A stretch of 64,000 bases of DNA from Flavobacteriaceae bacterium GF1 (lineage in GTDB: Bacteria; Bacteroidota; Bacteroidia; Flavobacteriales; Flavobacteriaceae), in contig WNKP01000002.1 of the NCBI GenBank assembly GCA_009797885.1, positions 248,001-312,000 on the forward strand, read 5' to 3'. The notes under the pieces were generated by a model that saw nothing but the letters and a program-made list of their open reading frames with translations, did no database searches and was not told where the DNA came from. Positions 34,835 to 43,698 of the stretch are shown piece by piece. Positions within the stretch are counted from its first letter, which is position 1. Each line of letters opens with the position of its first letter. Made by a program: the position numbers and the translations under genes.

Positions 34835-36085
34835 TTAAAACTCAACAATGTTCTGGGGTTGCCCCCCTATAATGGTTATTTCCAATTGGGAAGTCCCCGA
34901 CTCCACATCGTAGGAATAATAATAGGCCCTACCAACATCGTCATTCTCCACAACGAAATAGGGTTTCCCCCCATATAGCTCCGGACCGTGGATACTTCTC
35001 CAATAGCCCACGGGAATATCATCGATCTTGGTAGCATTTCTGGTGTCCAGATCGATGACGTAGGCATAATATTCCTTTTCACTCAATGCCGCAAAGGACG
35101 CATCAACAGGAATTGCCATCATCTTTACATACATTTTTCCATTTAGTACAGCACCCCCAAGGGCAAAGGTTTCCCCATTGGGAAAGTCGCCCCGTTGTCC
35201 ATTGAGGTCCCAGGTCCTGTCAAAATCCGTTTGTCCTTTTCTTATACGGAGCACCCTAAAGTTGGGCCCTTCCGGGTCTATGAAATTACCAATGAAGGTG
35301 CCCAGGTAGAGATCGCCCTGTTCATCGATGTTTACATAATTGGTATTTAAAAAGGAAAAGTATCCGATTTTTAAGTGATCGTCCCAAATGGCAATATTCT
35401 CAACGGTATCGGTTGCTACATCAATAACTATTACGTAGGTCTTATCGTCCACCTGAAAATTATTTTCATCATTAAAAAACAGTTCGGTAAAGAACTTACC
35501 ATCGCGTTCCACCATAAAACCACCAATACTGGTAGATTCAATCCTATCTGCATTTTCAATGTTTTCCCGAATCGCGTTTATCGCCTGGGAACAATCCACT
35601 TCTCCCAGCCTTTCCATGGTTTTGGGATTGAAAATCTGTACGGCGGTTTGACTCAGACTATGGTCCGTATAATATCCCTTGGTCGATGTTGCAAAGCCGA
35701 AAATTTGTCCACCGCCCAAGGATAAATTTCCTATACCAATAAAGCCATCTTCAACAAAGCGTCCGTCCGCATCCAACAATAGTCTTTGGACACCTGGAGC
35801 ACCCAAAGGATTGGTGGGGTGATAGACAGCGCCATCAAAACCCGTTCCTGCCTGACGGGTATTGTTTAACAATATGCCGTTATCAAAATTTTGGGAGACA
35901 TCAATTTCCCCGGAGGGCAAGCCATCAAAAGGTACTAAAAACCCGCTGCCATCCTGTCTGTTTGTCGTAACATAAATGGCAAAAGTGGAGGTATCCCTTT
36001 CCACGCCCACGCCACTGGATTCAAAAGTGGTTTCACAGGAGAAAGTGAATAGCAAGAGCATTGAAAATATTCCTATTCTTTTCAT
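34835..36085 (-). CDS. DUF4374 lipoprotein
   Basis: 416 residues with a lipoprotein signal peptide (Cys near residue 17 in FTFSCETT). The remainder is beta-rich with repeated short strands (YVTTNRQDGSGFLVPFDGLPSGEIDVS..., GYWRSIHGPELYGGKPYFVVEND), consistent with the propeller-like DUF4374 family that accompanies TonB receptors and PepSY proteins in Bacteroidota. Likely binds or senses a ferric siderophore at the cell surface or in the periplasm. Ten bases after the receptor gene. Confidence 0.9.
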   Translation of the reverse strand: MKRIGIFSMLLLFTFSCETTFESSGVGVERDTSTFAIYVTTNRQDGSGFLVPFDGLPSGEIDVSQNFDNGILLNNTRQAGTGFDGAVYHPTNPLGAPGVQRLLLDADGRFVEDGFIGIGNLSLGGGQIFGFATSTKGYYTDHSLSQTAVQIFNPKTMERLGEVDCSQAINAIRENIENADRIESTSIGGFMVERDGKFFTELFFNDENNFQVDDKTYVIVIDVATDTVENIAIWDDHLKIGYFSFLNTNYVNIDEQGDLYLGTFIGNFIDPEGPNFRVLRIRKGQTDFDRTWDLNGQRGDFPNGETFALGGAVLNGKMYVKMMAIPVDASFAALSEKEYYAYVIDLDTRNATKIDDIPVGYWRSIHGPELYGGKPYFVVENDDVGRAYYYSYDVESGTSQLEITIIGGQPQNIVEF

Positions 36086-36095
36086 AACAACGTTT

Positions 36096-38468
36096 TTACA
36101 ATCTATAGGTCATTTTAAACCGATAATTTCTTAGCGGTTTGGGTATTCTAAAGTCATCGAAGAGGACATTGTCCAGTACATTGATCGCCTCAAAATTGAG
36201 ACTCACGGGCCAATCGTTAAAAGTGCAGGTAAGGCCCATGTTCACCTGATGCTGGGAGGGGATTACAAAATCCCTAATGTTATTTGGAACACTGCCAAAC
36301 AAATCGGGTTCCAACTCCCTATTTACCGGTCTTACCAAATACTGCTCGGTGTACAGATAATTGCCATAAAGATTGAGTTTGGCATTTTCCCATCCAAAAG
36401 GGGCCATAAATTCCTTATTGGCCGATAAATTGGTGAAGTAATACGGAATATTGGGCGTTCGTGCATCAATCAGATTTGGATTTAAAACCGACTCCCTTGT
36501 TCTCAAATCTTGAAAGGTAACAGCGCCACGTATCGAAGAATTTTCACCAATGTTTATCCGTAGATTACCCTCAACACCTATGACCTCCTGCCTGTCCGTA
36601 TTTTGGTATTCACTGGTGATCAGGTTCAAGGGAACAAGTTGGATAAAATCCTTGTTGTTTCTGTAGAATACATTTACCTCTGTAAACAATGTTTTTGTTG
36701 CATTGAGATTGGAAGCAAAACCAACGTTCAAATTTTCACTGCGTTCTGGCAACAACTCCAGATTGGGTTGTACAAAGAGGTTATCCCCAACGTATTCCTC
36801 AGCATCGGGAATCCTTATGGCGTCCTCAAATGAAATCCGAACATAGGTATCATCGTCAAAAGCATACTTAAAGGACTGCCCCCAACCAAAATCCCTAAAG
36901 AACAAGTCCTGGGTCAAATTATCACTGAAGTTCAAGCTTGCGGCCTCGGCTTCCAGATAGTAGTTTTTGACAAATGATTCACTTTGGAGCTTACCCTCAA
37001 AAAATGATAGCCCTACACCCAGTCCCGATACAATCTTGGTATAGGTAGAGGGAATGGTAATCGGTTGGATACCTGTTACTACATTGGGTATCTGAAAGGG
37101 GTCGGAGCCCACACGATCAAAGCTGTTGTAGGTGGAGCTCAAGTTAATTCGTATGGCATCGTTCACATCATATCGGGTAAACACACGGGCGACTTTGGAC
37201 TCCTCTTCTATTCTTTGGTCACGCCGTACGAACTCTCCGCCCGGGGTAATGATGGGGTTACCATTGAAATCGCGTTGTACGTCCCCATCCCACTCGTACC
37301 GATTGGTGGCCAAATCCTGTTCTTTGCTATCCACTTTGCTCAGTGCTCCAAAAATGTCCAGGTTCCAATTGGGCAGTATGTTTTTCTTATAGCTTACACT
37401 GAAGATTCTATTGATTTCCTCTTCCGTGACCTCTCCAAGCGGCTGGTCAATGCTAATACCGTTCTGTACCTCATTATCCAGGGTGAAATAACCAAAACTG
37501 AAATCCAGCACATCTGCAAACTTGGTTTGGTGTACACCGGCATTCACTTCGAAAAAAGTAGCCGCGATGCCATCGTGGAAGCGGTTTACAGTAAAAACAT
37601 CGGTAACCCCATTAATAGCAGTTTCCAATTCAAATTCATAGTCGTTGTCCGAACCGGTATAGTAGCTATTGACCCCCACGTGAATTTTAGTGTTTGGTAT
37701 GATAACATTGGCTCCTAAATTGATAATGTGTGTATTAAAAGATCCTGCCTCATACGAAAGGTCCAAATACTCCTTGTCCTTGCGCCTTGATACCAGGTTT
37801 ATTGCTCCCCCGAGAGCGTCCGCACCCAACTCCACGGGAAGCACCCCCTTGTAAATCTCAAGGTTTTGAATACTCCCGGTAGGTACCAATCCAATGTTGA
37901 ATGCACGCCCCAGATAATCAATGGGAACACCGTCCCTGAAAAAACGAACCGCATTGCCTTGAAGGCCGTTGATGTTGATGGTGGTATTACTGCCGATTCC
38001 AGAAGATTGCCGCACCTTCACCCCAGAGGTTTGGTTGATCATTTCCGGCACACTTGTGGCTTGTTCCAATATTTTAGATACACCGATGACCTCTATTTTT
38101 ATGGGTTCTTCGCGTTTTCGCTGCGCATTGGATTTGCCCTTCACGACAACTTCATTCAATTCTTGACTGCTTTCGGTCAATTTTATTTCCAGGGATAGGG
38201 ATTGATTTCTGGAGATGTCCAATGGCACCGACCGCGTTTGATAGCCCAATGAAGAGACGATAAGCTCGTAGTTTCCGGATTTAAGGTTGTTGAGTTCAAA
38301 AAAACCATTTTCATCGGCGATTACCCCAATCTGTGTACCTCGCAACTGTATTGTTGCTCCTAGTAGCGGTGTCCCCCCAGTGTCTAAAACCGTTCCTGAT
38401 ACCTTGGTTTGACCCGCCGCAAAATTGGTCAGTATTATCAAAAAAAATACCGTAAGTGCGTTTTTCAT
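36096..38468 (-). CDS. TonB-dependent siderophore-type receptor
   Basis: 790 residues: signal peptide (1-19), CarboxypepD_reg-like domain (TKVSGTVLDTGGTPLLGATIQLRG, about 21-105), plug domain (GVKVRQSSGIGSNTTININGLQG, GVLPVELGADALGGAINLVSRR), and a 22-strand barrel ending RNYRFKMTYRL with the typical terminal aromatic-type residue pattern. Imports a ligand, most likely a ferric siderophore given its DUF4374 and PepSY partners. First gene of a three-gene operon with a clear promoter and an iron-repressor-like palindrome. Confidence 0.94.
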   Translation of the reverse strand: MKNALTVFFLIILTNFAAGQTKVSGTVLDTGGTPLLGATIQLRGTQIGVIADENGFFELNNLKSGNYELIVSSLGYQTRSVPLDISRNQSLSLEIKLTESSQELNEVVVKGKSNAQRKREEPIKIEVIGVSKILEQATSVPEMINQTSGVKVRQSSGIGSNTTININGLQGNAVRFFRDGVPIDYLGRAFNIGLVPTGSIQNLEIYKGVLPVELGADALGGAINLVSRRKDKEYLDLSYEAGSFNTHIINLGANVIIPNTKIHVGVNSYYTGSDNDYEFELETAINGVTDVFTVNRFHDGIAATFFEVNAGVHQTKFADVLDFSFGYFTLDNEVQNGISIDQPLGEVTEEEINRIFSVSYKKNILPNWNLDIFGALSKVDSKEQDLATNRYEWDGDVQRDFNGNPIITPGGEFVRRDQRIEEESKVARVFTRYDVNDAIRINLSSTYNSFDRVGSDPFQIPNVVTGIQPITIPSTYTKIVSGLGVGLSFFEGKLQSESFVKNYYLEAEAASLNFSDNLTQDLFFRDFGWGQSFKYAFDDDTYVRISFEDAIRIPDAEEYVGDNLFVQPNLELLPERSENLNVGFASNLNATKTLFTEVNVFYRNNKDFIQLVPLNLITSEYQNTDRQEVIGVEGNLRINIGENSSIRGAVTFQDLRTRESVLNPNLIDARTPNIPYYFTNLSANKEFMAPFGWENAKLNLYGNYLYTEQYLVRPVNRELEPDLFGSVPNNIRDFVIPSQHQVNMGLTCTFNDWPVSLNFEAINVLDNVLFDDFRIPKPLRNYRFKMTYRL

Positions 38469-38482
38469 GCCGCCTATTATTA

Positions 38483-38537
38483 TTTAGACTAATTCTAAAA
38501 TAAAGACAAACTTAGATGCTGGACAGTAATTGTCCAA
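38483..38537 (-). promoter_or_regulatory. promoter and operator of the iron-uptake operon
   Basis: On the minus strand TTGG (38534-38537) is 19 bases from TAAGTTTG (38507-38514), a perfect TAnnTTTG box. Just downstream of the predicted start lies TTTAGA-CTAAT-TCTAAA (38483-38499, inverted repeat), similar to Fur/DtxR-type iron boxes. A second inverted repeat, GGACA-N5-TGTCC (38521-38535), lies between the two promoter boxes. The remaining 38538-38778 shows nothing else I can support. Confidence 0.7.
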
Positions 38538-38778
38538 GTAAAATTTTAGGAAATTTTAAGATTTAACGTTTAGCCAAACCAGGACATCAAACGTGCTGCA
38601 CAAAAAATGAAATTGGTTTTATCGTTTCGCCAGGGGATACGGGTTTGGAGGGGGATTGACAGGTGTTGCCAAGAATGATAAATGATGGGATTTTAGTATT
38701 TTAAAATGTTGGTATTAGGGATTTCCTTAGCTATGTGCTGAAAAATGATGATGGTATCGTTCAGTAATGGTTTTTACG

Positions 38779-39408
38779 TTACCCAAAGTACTTGGGAAAT
38801 AGTTCCCTGTACTGGTTTTTGCCCAAGTCCGTTAAATAGGGATATAACATTCCCAATAGATTATCGGCCTGGGATTCAATATAGTCTTTGTTAATTTCCA
38901 AATCATAGATAAAAGAATTGTAAAGCCATGTATCACAAAAACCTATCATCCTTTCGATTAGGAAATCACATTCATTCTTAAACTGAAAATCTTGCATGAT
39001 TCCTTTGTTAATGAGATGCTTAAACAAAAAGTCATAGCCCTTGTAACGTTCATCATGAACTTTTTGAAAATGGGATTTTATCTTTTGACTCAACCTGAGT
39101 AGGTTATACAAATCGGTCCAAAAAAAACGATACGCAATCATTCGTTTTAAACTTGATACTACATCTTTTTTTACAGTTTCCAGTTCAATTTCCTTGGTAC
39201 CCAATTGCTGCAATCTAGTGTCAAAAACTTGGACCATCTCAAAATACAGTGCTTCCAAAATATCTTCCCTTTTTTTGAAATGATAATTCAGGTTTCCAGA
39301 ACTCATATGCAGTTCCAAGGCAATCATTCTAATGGTGACATGACTAAACCCTTTTTCATTAAACAAGACCCTTGAAGCCGATAGTATTTTCCTTTTTGTT
39401 TCATTCAT
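38779..39408 (-). CDS. TetR/AcrR family transcriptional regulator
   Basis: 209 residues. N-terminal helix-turn-helix TIRMIALELHMSSGNLNYHFKKREDILEALYFEM is typical of TetR proteins; the rest is a helical ligand domain without recognisable specificity (TetR_C-like, resembles the group that controls fatty-acid or hydrolase genes). Divergent from an alpha/beta hydrolase with 57 bases between them that hold two identical 15-bp direct repeats. Confidence 0.92.
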   Translation of the reverse strand: MNETKRKILSASRVLFNEKGFSHVTIRMIALELHMSSGNLNYHFKKREDILEALYFEMVQVFDTRLQQLGTKEIELETVKKDVVSSLKRMIAYRFFWTDLYNLLRLSQKIKSHFQKVHDERYKGYDFLFKHLINKGIMQDFQFKNECDFLIERMIGFCDTWLYNSFIYDLEINKDYIESQADNLLGMLYPYLTDLGKNQYRELFPKYFG

Positions 39409-39410
39409 TG

Positions 39411-39454
39411 GTAAACTTGTCCTAACTCCTATTTTTTTAGTAAACTTGTCCTAA
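39411..39454 (+). promoter_or_regulatory. tandem operator repeats between tetR-type gene and hydrolase
   Basis: GTAAACTTGTCCTAA occurs twice (39411-39425 and 39440-39454), 29 bp apart. Each copy contains TAAACTTG, one base off the TAnnTTTG box; the second copy is placed to serve the hydrolase. In its wider form (TTTAG...CTAAA) the second copy is partly palindromic. Likely sites for the TetR regulator. Confidence 0.6.
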
Positions 39455-39465
39455 ACATACGAAAA

Positions 39466-40320
39466 ATGAATTCTTTGTATAAAACCGAACAGGGAAAAAG
39501 TGAAATTCTTGCCCTTTATGATGAAAAGCTGGAGGAACTTGGCATTGCATATGCGTACAAAACCATACATACAAGTTTTGGAAAAACGAATATCATCGTA
39601 AGCGGAAAATCTACGGACCCACCTATTATGATTTTCCACGGTTCCAATGGTTGCGCCCCAGTAGCCCTGGAAACATATCCCAATCTAAACAGGAAATTTA
39701 GGGTTTATGCCGTGGATATTCTTGCCCAACCCAATAAAAGTGAAGGGACAAGGTTGCGTATGACAGACGATTCCTATGGCAAATGGGTAAACGAAATCAT
39801 CATTGGTTTGAATATTGACAATGTTACCATTGCTGGATTTTCATTTGGGGGTTTGGTTATCTTAAAGGCATTGGAATTTGATGAAACCAAAATAAAAGAA
39901 GTCTTTTTGTCCTCGCCAGCCTACATTGTAAATGGGAACCCTTTAAAAGCACTATTTAAGATCTTTATTCCAATGAAAAGATTTAAAGCCACCAAAAACC
40001 CAAAGTATATTGAAAAGTTTTTATCGGAAGTTTTTACGGAACGGGACGAATTTGCACTAAAGTACCTCTCAAAAGTATTTCTGTTTTTTGATATGGACTT
40101 CACACCGCTACCTGTTATTGATGCCAAGAAGGCAAAGGACATTAAAACACCAATCACCATATTTGCTGCAAAAAGAGATATTCTTTTTCCCGGAGGGAAA
40201 ATGATCGGAAGGGCATCAAAAATATTTCCTTCGTTAAAAAACAGTATGCTGTTTGATAATGCCAAACACGTTCAAAGCAGATCACAACTGGAAAGCATTG
40301 AAAAAAAGATAATGGAATAA
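39466..40320 (+). CDS. alpha/beta hydrolase
   Basis: 284 residues with the alpha/beta hydrolase fold: oxyanion-hole block MIFHGSNGCAPVAL (HGSNG), nucleophile elbow GFSFGG with Ser, and late Asp (FAAKRDILFPG) and His (DNAKHVQSR) that complete a catalytic triad. No signal peptide. Divergent from the TetR regulator that presumably controls it. Substrate unknown. Confidence 0.9.
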   Translation: MNSLYKTEQGKSEILALYDEKLEELGIAYAYKTIHTSFGKTNIIVSGKSTDPPIMIFHGSNGCAPVALETYPNLNRKFRVYAVDILAQPNKSEGTRLRMTDDSYGKWVNEIIIGLNIDNVTIAGFSFGGLVILKALEFDETKIKEVFLSSPAYIVNGNPLKALFKIFIPMKRFKATKNPKYIEKFLSEVFTERDEFALKYLSKVFLFFDMDFTPLPVIDAKKAKDIKTPITIFAAKRDILFPGGKMIGRASKIFPSLKNSMLFDNAKHVQSRSQLESIEKKIME

Positions 40321-40416
40321 AAAAGCTAACCCAAACTGCCATTCAGTGAATAGCTGAACAATCCATGTCCAAAAATGTCCCTTGAACCGGTCTACCTTTT
40401 CCGTCGAGTTGAATTC

Positions 40417-40827
40417 ATGGCTTTATGGCCTATTTTTGTATTGAACATCCCGATAGTGCAAAAAATCAGTGCCTTAGTATTACTCATCACGCTGCACGCC
40501 CAGCCAATGGCAAATGGCCTGGTGCTTTTTGATTTTTTGGGCAACCAAGAATACATCAAGGAGTTTTTGTGCAGCAATAGGGAGGAGCCCAAACGTGCTT
40601 GTAATGGAAAGTGCTATTTAATGCAACAGCTAAAGGAAACCCAAAGCGGGAAAGAACAGGAGCTTCCAGTGGTAATGCATTCTAAATTGGAGTTTCTACT
40701 GACCTCTTTTCAAGAAGAACAATGTGATGACATCTCCGTTATAAGGGCAAAGGGATTGTTTGTTCGGCATGAAAACCCCTACGTCTTCCTTTTTGAAAAG
40801 GATATCTTCCATCCACCTCTGGTTTAA
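40417..40827 (+). CDS. small membrane protein with conserved Cys motifs, unknown function
   Basis: 136 residues from the ATG at 40417 (ATG at 40375 would add 14 residues). One N-terminal hydrophobic helix (ALWPIFVLNIPIVQKISALVLLITLHA), then EFLCSNREEPKRACNGKCYLMQQL, a Cys-x10-Cys-x3-Cys arrangement, and a further Cys near QCDD. The N-terminal helix plus LC...CNGKC pattern recurs in small flavobacterial proteins that I cannot assign; metal binding is a guess. It precedes the GlxA-type regulator. Confidence 0.6.
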   Translation: MALWPIFVLNIPIVQKISALVLLITLHAQPMANGLVLFDFLGNQEYIKEFLCSNREEPKRACNGKCYLMQQLKETQSGKEQELPVVMHSKLEFLLTSFQEEQCDDISVIRAKGLFVRHENPYVFLFEKDIFHPPLV

Positions 40828-40881
40828 CCTTTGTCCAATACTATTTCAGCACGTCTTAAGTAAGGCGTGCCGTACTGCGTT

Positions 40882-40916
40882 GTACCGAAATCCAGTAGCA
40901 GGTGTTTTTTCGGTAC
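40882..40916 (+). other. inverted repeat upstream of the GlxA-type regulator
   Basis: GTACCGAAA (40882-40890) and TTTCGGTAC (40908-40916), nine perfect pairs with a 17-base loop, 39 bases before the next start codon. Could be an operator or a weak terminator of the preceding gene; there is no trailing T run. Confidence 0.45.
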
Positions 40917-40954
40917 GATAAACTGACAGATTATTTCATTCAGCATAGACAATT

Positions 40955-41926
40955 ATGAAACAAAATATCATTTGTATAACCCCTCCAAAAGTGCATCTTT
41001 TGGACATCAATGGACCGGCCCATATATTCTACGAAGCGAAAGAGTATGGAGCGGAAATTGAACTGCATTTTGTAAGCCTATCGGAAAGTTGTGAAGTGAC
41101 AAGTAGTGCAGGCCTTAAATTTTATGAACTGCAATACTTTAAGGATTTCAATCTTACCGATCAAGATTTTATCCTGGTTCCGGGAATAACGTTTTCACTA
41201 CTGGAAGATCAAAAATTTTTGGAAAATTGCACCCCTTTTTTTCAATGGTTAAGGACCCAACATGAAGTTGGGGTGACCATTTGTTCTATTTGCACAGGAA
41301 CTTTTTTACTGGCAGCTTCGGGCATTCTTGAGGATAGAAGTTGCACTACACACTGGAAAAGAATTCCAGCCTTCAAAAAAGCTTATCCCAGAATAGACAT
41401 CAAGGAAAAAAGACTCTTTGTGGTGGACGATAATATCCTTACCAGTGCTGGCATATCCTCAGGAATCGATATGGCATTGTACATTTTGGAGCATAGGTTT
41501 AGTACCAGACTTGCCATTGATGTAGCCAAAGAGGCCGTTGTTTATTTCAGGCGTGGTGAATCCGATCCACAGCTCAGCATTTTTCTTGAATACAGAAATC
41601 ATCTTGATGAAAGAATACATCGGGCACAGGAATTCATCCTAAAAAATTTGGGAAAACACTTCAATCAGACAGACGTGGCCGATAATGTACATATGAGCGT
41701 AAGGAACCTGACCCGTTTGTTCAAGCGAACAACAGGTATAACCATTCATCAGTATACCGAAAAATTAAGGATTGAACGTGCCTTAAATCTTGTTTCCGAA
41801 AAAAACAAATTGGAACTGGTGGCCTCCGAATGTGGTTTTAAAAGTACTAGCCATCTTTCAAAGGTCTTGGATCGATACAAGGAAAAACAGCATGACTTGA
41901 CCCTGTCCCAAAAACCAAACGATTAG
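40955..41926 (+). CDS. GlxA family transcriptional regulator (DJ-1 domain plus AraC HTH)
   Basis: 323 residues. N-terminal DJ-1/PfpI domain (1-190; Cys in ICSICTGTFLLAA at the nucleophile elbow, THWKR and GISSGIDMAL blocks), C-terminal AraC HTH pair (about 225-318; NQTDVADNVHMSVRNLTRLFKRTTG and LVASECGFKSTSHLSKVL). The DJ-1 half is the same subtype as the three exported DJ-1 proteins downstream, so they may be related in function. Cytoplasmic. Confidence 0.94.
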   Translation: MKQNIICITPPKVHLLDINGPAHIFYEAKEYGAEIELHFVSLSESCEVTSSAGLKFYELQYFKDFNLTDQDFILVPGITFSLLEDQKFLENCTPFFQWLRTQHEVGVTICSICTGTFLLAASGILEDRSCTTHWKRIPAFKKAYPRIDIKEKRLFVVDDNILTSAGISSGIDMALYILEHRFSTRLAIDVAKEAVVYFRRGESDPQLSIFLEYRNHLDERIHRAQEFILKNLGKHFNQTDVADNVHMSVRNLTRLFKRTTGITIHQYTEKLRIERALNLVSEKNKLELVASECGFKSTSHLSKVLDRYKEKQHDLTLSQKPND

Positions 41927-42054
41927 TCCTAGGCCAAGGGTCGTCGGTTTACTATTTTTGAGGAATTAATAGGGAACTAAAAATCGTTTTGTGGTTTTGG
42001 ATGCTAGGTATTGGGGAACCATAACTTATGGCCTTATCTAAATCCGCGATCATT

Positions 42055-43008
42055 ATGGAAACAATGTATAGATCAATCCGAATACTATCGGTCATACTTT
42101 TGGTTATTCTGCAAGCCTGTAAATCCAATATGCATTCTACATACCATTTGAATGATGCCGTCCCAGGTGCGGTACCAGAACTTTTTGCCCCGTCCTTGGT
42201 GAATACGGATGCCGTAGAAATCAATGCCGTATTCAACTCCTCCTATACGGAGTTGTTCTTTACAAGGATTATTGATGGGAGTTTCATTATCCATCATTCT
42301 GAATTCAAGGAGGGTAATTGGTCACAACCTAAACCTATTCCAATGTATAGCGATCAAAATTCGGAGTCCGTCGCCATTGACCCATCCCTAACGGAAGATG
42401 GAAATACAATGTATTTTCTGGGAATAAGCCCGGAGGATCGTTCCAAAAATTCCAAACCGGATATTTATAGCAGTCAAAAAGTAAATGGAAAATGGCAAAG
42501 GGCAACAAAGGTCGGCTACCCGGTTTCTACGGACGATTATGCGGAATCATATCCTGTTGTGGTTGCTGACGGGAGTATCTATTTCACGTCCGATCGACCA
42601 GGCGGATTGGGCAAACGCGATATTTATAGGGCCCAATATTTGGGAGAGGGAAAATTTGACACACCGGTAAATATTGGTTCGGAGGTGAATTCGGAAAAAA
42701 GTGAACGCAGCACCTATGTCTCACCTGATGAGCGTGTCTTGATTACAGGGAACACCTATACGGACCAAGGAGGATTTGCAGTGTCATTCAAAAAAAATGG
42801 TAAATGGCAAAAACCCTCCCATTTTGATTTGGGTGAAACACTGTCCAAAGATTGGATATACTTCTGCCCTTATATGTCCCCGGATGGGAAGTATTTCTTT
42901 TTTTCAAAAAGATATAGCAATCCTCCTGATAGCGGTTGGAAAGGAGCGGTCAAAGGCGAAGTATATTGGATGGATGCCCAAACCATAATGGAAACCAAGA
43001 AAAAATAA
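42055..43008 (+). CDS. TolB/PD40-type beta-propeller lipoprotein
   Basis: 317 residues from the ATG at 42055, chosen because it gives a good lipoprotein signal peptide (VILLVILQACKSN). The body carries PD40-like repeats: PSLTEDGNTMYFLG, YPVVVADGSIYFTSDRPGGLGKRDIYRAQ, TYVSPDERVLITG and PYMSPDGKYFFFSKR. Such WD40-like periplasmic proteins often bind proteins or glycans. Stand-alone gene. Confidence 0.88.
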   Translation: METMYRSIRILSVILLVILQACKSNMHSTYHLNDAVPGAVPELFAPSLVNTDAVEINAVFNSSYTELFFTRIIDGSFIIHHSEFKEGNWSQPKPIPMYSDQNSESVAIDPSLTEDGNTMYFLGISPEDRSKNSKPDIYSSQKVNGKWQRATKVGYPVSTDDYAESYPVVVADGSIYFTSDRPGGLGKRDIYRAQYLGEGKFDTPVNIGSEVNSEKSERSTYVSPDERVLITGNTYTDQGGFAVSFKKNGKWQKPSHFDLGETLSKDWIYFCPYMSPDGKYFFFSKRYSNPPDSGWKGAVKGEVYWMDAQTIMETKKK

Positions 43009-43120
43009 AGGGGTATTGGTACGCTGACACTACCCATGGGGACATGAAATTGTCAAACTTGTATTCCTTTTTATAGCGACAGGGGAACATTTTGATTATG
43101 GGAGTTCTTGTGTTTTCTCT

Positions 43121-43147
43121 TCTAGGGTTTTGGGACAAAGCCCTAGA
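43121..43147 (+). other. stem-loop ahead of the deformylase-like gene
   Basis: Twelve pairs with one G-T wobble: TCTAGGGTTTTG, loop GGA, CAAAGCCCTAGA, followed 8 bases later by GTCC and a run of seven T. A related stem with the same following GTTCyGTCCTTTT lies at 44848. Could be a terminator of the lipoprotein gene. Confidence 0.5.
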
Positions 43148-43203
43148 GTTCCGTCCTTTTTTTATATTCATGGCAGCTATTCTTTTAACTACAATTAGGC
43201 GGT

Positions 43204-43698
43204 ATGGGAAACAGGAAAGGAATGAAGGATATAATACAACTGGGGAATCCTTTATTATATGAAAAATGCGAGCCCGTGGTTAAGGCGGAATTGCCCTTGC
43301 TCAATGAATGGGTAGAAGACCTGGCCAATGCCATGGCCGAAATTAAAGCCAAATACCACTTTGGCAGGGGAATTGCCGCCCCGCAATTGGGCATTATGAA
43401 ACGCCTGATATATATAAATATGGGTGCGCCCAGAATCATTGTAAATCCGGAAATTACGTTCAAGAGTGATGAAATGTTTGAGCTTTGGGATGATTGCATG
43501 AGTTTTCCAAATTTATTGGTCAGGGTTAAGCGTCATAGACAGGTGACGTTGAGCTACAGGGATGAAAATTGGAACATTAGGGAATGGAACGTATCCAATG
43601 ATGAGTCGGAATTGGTGCAGCACGAATGCGATCATTTGGACGGGATTTTATGTACAATGCATGCGATAGACGACAAATCCTTTAAATGGAGGGAGTAA
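43204..43698 (+). CDS. peptide-deformylase-like protein
   Basis: 164 residues with the three deformylase motifs: GRGIAAPQLG (motif I, Gln61), DDCMSF in place of the usual EGCLS (Cys98), and QHECDH (His140, Glu141, His144). The metal ligands and catalytic Glu are all present, so activity is possible, but motif II is altered. A housekeeping deformylase would be expected elsewhere in the genome. One-base overlap with the following ammonia-lyase-like gene suggests a joint role, perhaps on modified peptides or amino acids. Confidence 0.88.
   Translation: MGNRKGMKDIIQLGNPLLYEKCEPVVKAELPLLNEWVEDLANAMAEIKAKYHFGRGIAAPQLGIMKRLIYINMGAPRIIVNPEITFKSDEMFELWDDCMSFPNLLVRVKRHRQVTLSYRDENWNIREWNVSNDESELVQHECDHLDGILCTMHAIDDKSFKWRE

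Noticed and set aside
37065-37718. Plus-strand frame of 217 codons opposite the TonB receptor
   Set aside because: Opposite a well-supported receptor gene and without its own start signals or family features.
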